Source: Agapetus fuscipes | Lineage: Eukaryota; Arthropoda; Insecta; Trichoptera; Glossosomatidae | Direction of reading: 5' to 3' | Length of the DNA stretch: 64,000 bases | Assembly: GCA_951799405.1 (NCBI GenBank) | Contig: OX637357.1 | Span: 248,001-312,000, forward strand | In this document: positions 61,842-64,000 of the stretch, one piece after another | Position numbering within the stretch: the stretch's first letter is position 1 | How the letters are laid out: the number at the start of each line of letters is the position of its first letter | The notes under the pieces: model-generated | Database searches by the model: none | What the model saw: the letters and a program-made list of their open reading frames with translations, nothing else | What the model was told of the DNA's origin: nothing | Program-made: the position numbers and the translations under genes

Positions 61842-62500
61842 CAGAGCAAAGAACAAGCAGCATTTTTCATTAAAGTGAAAATGTTGACTAACAGAAATCT
61901 GAAATGCGAGCTACGTCTGCAAACGGAGAGATGTTACAACTTTCCTATTGTACTCTATGGCATGGAAGGGTGGACATTACCACAGTGCCTGGATAACAAA
62001 ATCACTGCCTTTGAAGTTTATGGACTCACCCCTAATTTTTCTATATTATTTTCCGCCTCTAGGTGGTTGGCCACTTAGTCAGGAGAGCGCCTCCCGGTAG
62101 TAGTATCTCGAATTCTAGGCCTTAAGTCATATGTTAAGACGCTCAGAATCAGTTTGCATTTTTGTTTTTAAATTTAAAGTCCTCGAGCTCTAAACCCTCA
62201 CGGCTATAATCTTTCAGTGATTTCTGAGCCTCCTTTGCTTTGTGTAAACACCTGGGAAAGTGTAGCTTCACGGGAGAGCCTTCTGCCACTCGCATCTCAC
62301 ATAACTTTTGCATGCGAGTCCTGTGACACATCCCCGGATGGGATGGATATACAGGGTGTGGGTCAGTGGAGGGAGTCTGCCTTTGAAATGCGGGTGTACC
62401 GTCGGATGCTAAAAATCTCTTGGATGGATCGACCCACAAACGCCGAGGTTCTTTCCCGTATGAGTACCAGAGGCGAACTCCTGATTGAATTGATGTGCGT
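61842..62500 (+). pseudogene. RTE-clade RT fragment interrupted by an insertion
   Basis: Left part (to 62015): LTNRNLKCELRLQTERC, FPIVLYGMEGWTLPQCLDN and KITAFE. Right part (from 62377): AFEMRVYRRMLKISWMDRPT, NAEVLSRMSTRGELL. Both align with the RTE at 28813 (FPIALYGMEGWTL, YRKMLRISWRDRVTNEEVL). A 361-bp insertion separates them. Confidence 0.85.
62016..62376. mobile_element. 361-bp insertion of unknown class with 11-bp TSD
   Basis: CTGCCTTTGAA occurs at 62005-62015 and 62377-62387. The insert starts GTTTATGGACTCACCCCTAA and ends GGGTCAGTGGAGGGAGT, with no clear inverted ends. The left end also occurs in reverse at 60152. No ORF of known type. Confidence 0.65.
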
Positions 62501-62560
62501 GAACTTGCACATGCCTACTTGTGAATATGCATGAAATATGAATCTTATCTGTTTATATCT
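62490..62560 (+). repeat. Rep-C 3' fragment
   Basis: GCGTGAACTTGCACATGCCT, ACTTGTGAATATGCATGAAA and TATGAATCTTATCTG. Confidence 0.6.
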
Positions 62561-62592
62561 CTTTACATTCATAGATTAAATAACATTGTAGA

Positions 62593-62785
62593 TGCGCAAC
62601 TAAGCCCCACATAAAATGGAACTTCTTACCGCGTTGCGCCCGAAGGAGTCGCATGTGGCGTGTGGAACATATTTATTTTCACAGGTAAGGAGGGGCAGCC
62701 TTACGCCAACCACTGCAATTGAAGCAGAGGATTGAAGCAGGGGGCTGTTTCTCATTTATGTTTAGGACTGAGTAAATTCTGCCAG
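62593..62785 (-). mobile_element. SINE-A 3' half
   Basis: AACTAAGCCCCACATAAAAT, GTCGCATGTGGCGTGTGGAA, GCCTTACGCCAACCACTGCA and TGAGTAAATTCTGCC; cut before the head. Confidence 0.8.
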
Positions 62786-62794
62786 TATTTTCTA

Positions 62795-63025
62795 TAATCT
62801 AAATTGTAAAGATATATTACACTTGAGATTCATTTTAAATGCATTCCCATAAGCAGACACCTACAAATTCGCGCTTACACATGCCGCATGTGGACTAACA
62901 TAACATAAAAACTCTTTCTCAAATGAGCATAAGTTCTGCAACTCTTGCCAACCTTTCCTGAAACAGGGGTGACATTGGCAAAGTGAACCATTTTTTTTTA
63001 CGATATGGGTGGTCAGCCTCATACC
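62795..63025 (-). repeat. Rep-C, near full length
   Basis: AATCTAAATTGTAAAGATAT through GGGTGGTCAGCCTCATACCA. It sits between two SINE-A halves. Confidence 0.9.
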
Positions 63026-63035
63026 AACTTTGATT

Positions 63036-63146
63036 TTAGAAATAAACACCGAAACGGGAAATCATTTCCGACACTCTTGGTGTGGATCCAACTTAGCTCT
63101 CGGCATGGAATGCAAGCACTCTACCAACTGAGCTATCGACCGGACA
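63036..63146 (-). mobile_element. SINE-A head and 5' body
   Basis: TCCGGTCGATAGCTCAGTTG, GAGTGCTTGCATTCCATGCC, GAAATGATTTCCCGTTTCGG. Together with 62593-62785 it may be one SINE-A copy into which Rep-C inserted (62786-63035). Confidence 0.85.
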
Positions 63147-63499
63147 GCTGAGTGTACATCAGAAGAGAGCCCTTAAAAAGAACAGCATAAAATTTTAAAT
63201 TTTAAATTTGGAAGCCTGCACCTACCTAGCCTCCTGTGATTGGCCGGCATTGTCTGTTAGAGAGCCTTTATTGTTTCCTCTGATACTTCAGGTGAGTGTA
63301 TTTTAAAAGCATTCATCGAGAGGCACTCCCAGCCGTCTCCATTGTTCGCGATTCAAGGCGAAGTAAAAAAATCGACGTTCTATAATCATTTATTTTTTGT
63401 ATGCTAGTAGGCTGGCGCGGAAATGCATACTTTAATTAAAATATAAATGTATACTCTTGTCACCTTTTCCTGAAACGGATATTTTTATGCTGTCAATAA
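63147..63499. other. Unassigned sequence
   Basis: Nothing recognised. Confidence 0.45.
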
Positions 63500-63715
63500 A
63501 TTATCTAAGTTGCAAATATATATTGCATTCAGGATTAATTTTAAGTGTATTCCAACACGCAGACACGTATGAGTTCGCGCTTACACAATACAAATGTCGC
63601 ATGTGAACATACGACATAAAATCTCAAATTAACACAAGCCCTCCAACTCTTGCCGACCTTCCCTGAAACAGGGGTGAAATTGACAAATTAAACCATTTTT
63701 TACGAACACATAAAT
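63500..63715 (-). repeat. Rep-C, diverged
   Basis: TTATCTAAGTTGCAAATATA through CAAATTAAACCATTTTTTAC; 5' end incomplete. Confidence 0.85.
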
Positions 63716-63737
63716 TAAAAACAATTTATAATTATTG

Positions 63738-63985
63738 CTCCTTGACTGATAGGTTGGTACGAGGCTGACCACCCGTGCTGTAAAAATCTATACACTTTTG
63801 CCAATGTCACACCTATTTCAGGGAAGGACGGAAAGAGTTGCAGGCTGTATGTTCATTTGAGATTCGGGTTTTTATATTGTAGGTCCACATGCGGCATGTT
63901 TAAGCGCGAAATTCTCCGTGTCTGCTTGTGAAAATGCATATAATGCGATATTTTAATGTTACATATGCAACTTAGATTAGATTTG
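63738..63985 (+). repeat. Rep-C, near full length
   Basis: CTCCTTGACTGATAGGTTGG through GCAACTTAGATTAGATTTGA; opposite in orientation to the preceding copy, head to head. Confidence 0.9.
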
Positions 63986-64000
63986 ACTAGACATTGGTAA

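Overview
This window is a gene-poor, repeat-saturated stretch of a eukaryotic nuclear genome, most likely an arthropod and probably an insect. The reasons are AT-rich DNA, exon-like islands bounded by GT/AG signals, non-LTR retrotransposons of RTE and CR1/L2-like type, a Tc1/mariner element, tRNA-headed SINEs and Penelope-like structures. I cannot assign a species. There is no bacterial gene organisation, and no complete host gene is visible.

Most of the DNA belongs to a few families that I name here for convenience. SINE-A is a tRNA-headed SINE of about 320 bp with a TTGCG-type tail. SINE-B has a tRNA(Met-like) head, and three copies carry a 5S rRNA head in front of it. Rep-C is a dispersed repeat of about 260 bp with (TTAGA)n or (TTTAGA)n tails; its classification is unclear. 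LINE-Z has an RT and C-terminal region ending in (ACAAG)n. LINE-D is CR1/L2-like with a 3' stem-loop. One RTE insertion lies at 28813-29986. A family of inverted or solo Penelope-like ends carries hammerhead-ribozyme-like motifs.

Layout. 1-5.5 kb: SINE fragments. 5.6-9.3 kb: about 14 tandem copies of Rep-C, ending near a possible Helitron terminus. 9.7-12.8 kb: nested LINE and SINE copies and one exon-like ORF (minus strand). 12.8-21 kb: AT-rich DNA, LINE-Z, Rep-C and the first inverted hammerhead element. 21.2-28.3 kb: 5S-headed SINE-B, LINE-D ends and a probable terminal exon (24797-24964) preceded by two degenerate tandem copies. 28.3-32.4 kb: RTE inserted in LINE-Z, then a foldback element. 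32.4-42.3 kb: SINEs, a MITE and a second inverted hammerhead element. 42403-45881: an LTR retrotransposon without gag or pol. 45.9-53 kb: LINE-Z ends, the cleanest hammerhead motif, MITEs, a 56-bp tandem array and a small exon cluster with 23-nt GT..AG spacers. 55440-57142: a decayed Tc1-like transposon. 58.5-64 kb: LINE-D ends, a 625-bp palindrome, an interrupted RTE fragment and more Rep-C.

How they relate. The SINE-B 3' end closely matches the 3' end of one LINE-D copy, suggesting that LINE mobilises that SINE. Target-site duplications seen by eye support individual insertions: 12 bp for RTE, 33 bp for a truncated SINE-A, 10-14 bp for three hammerhead elements, 4 bp for the LTR element and TA for the Tc1 element. 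All homology statements are from reading the sequence; no database search was run.
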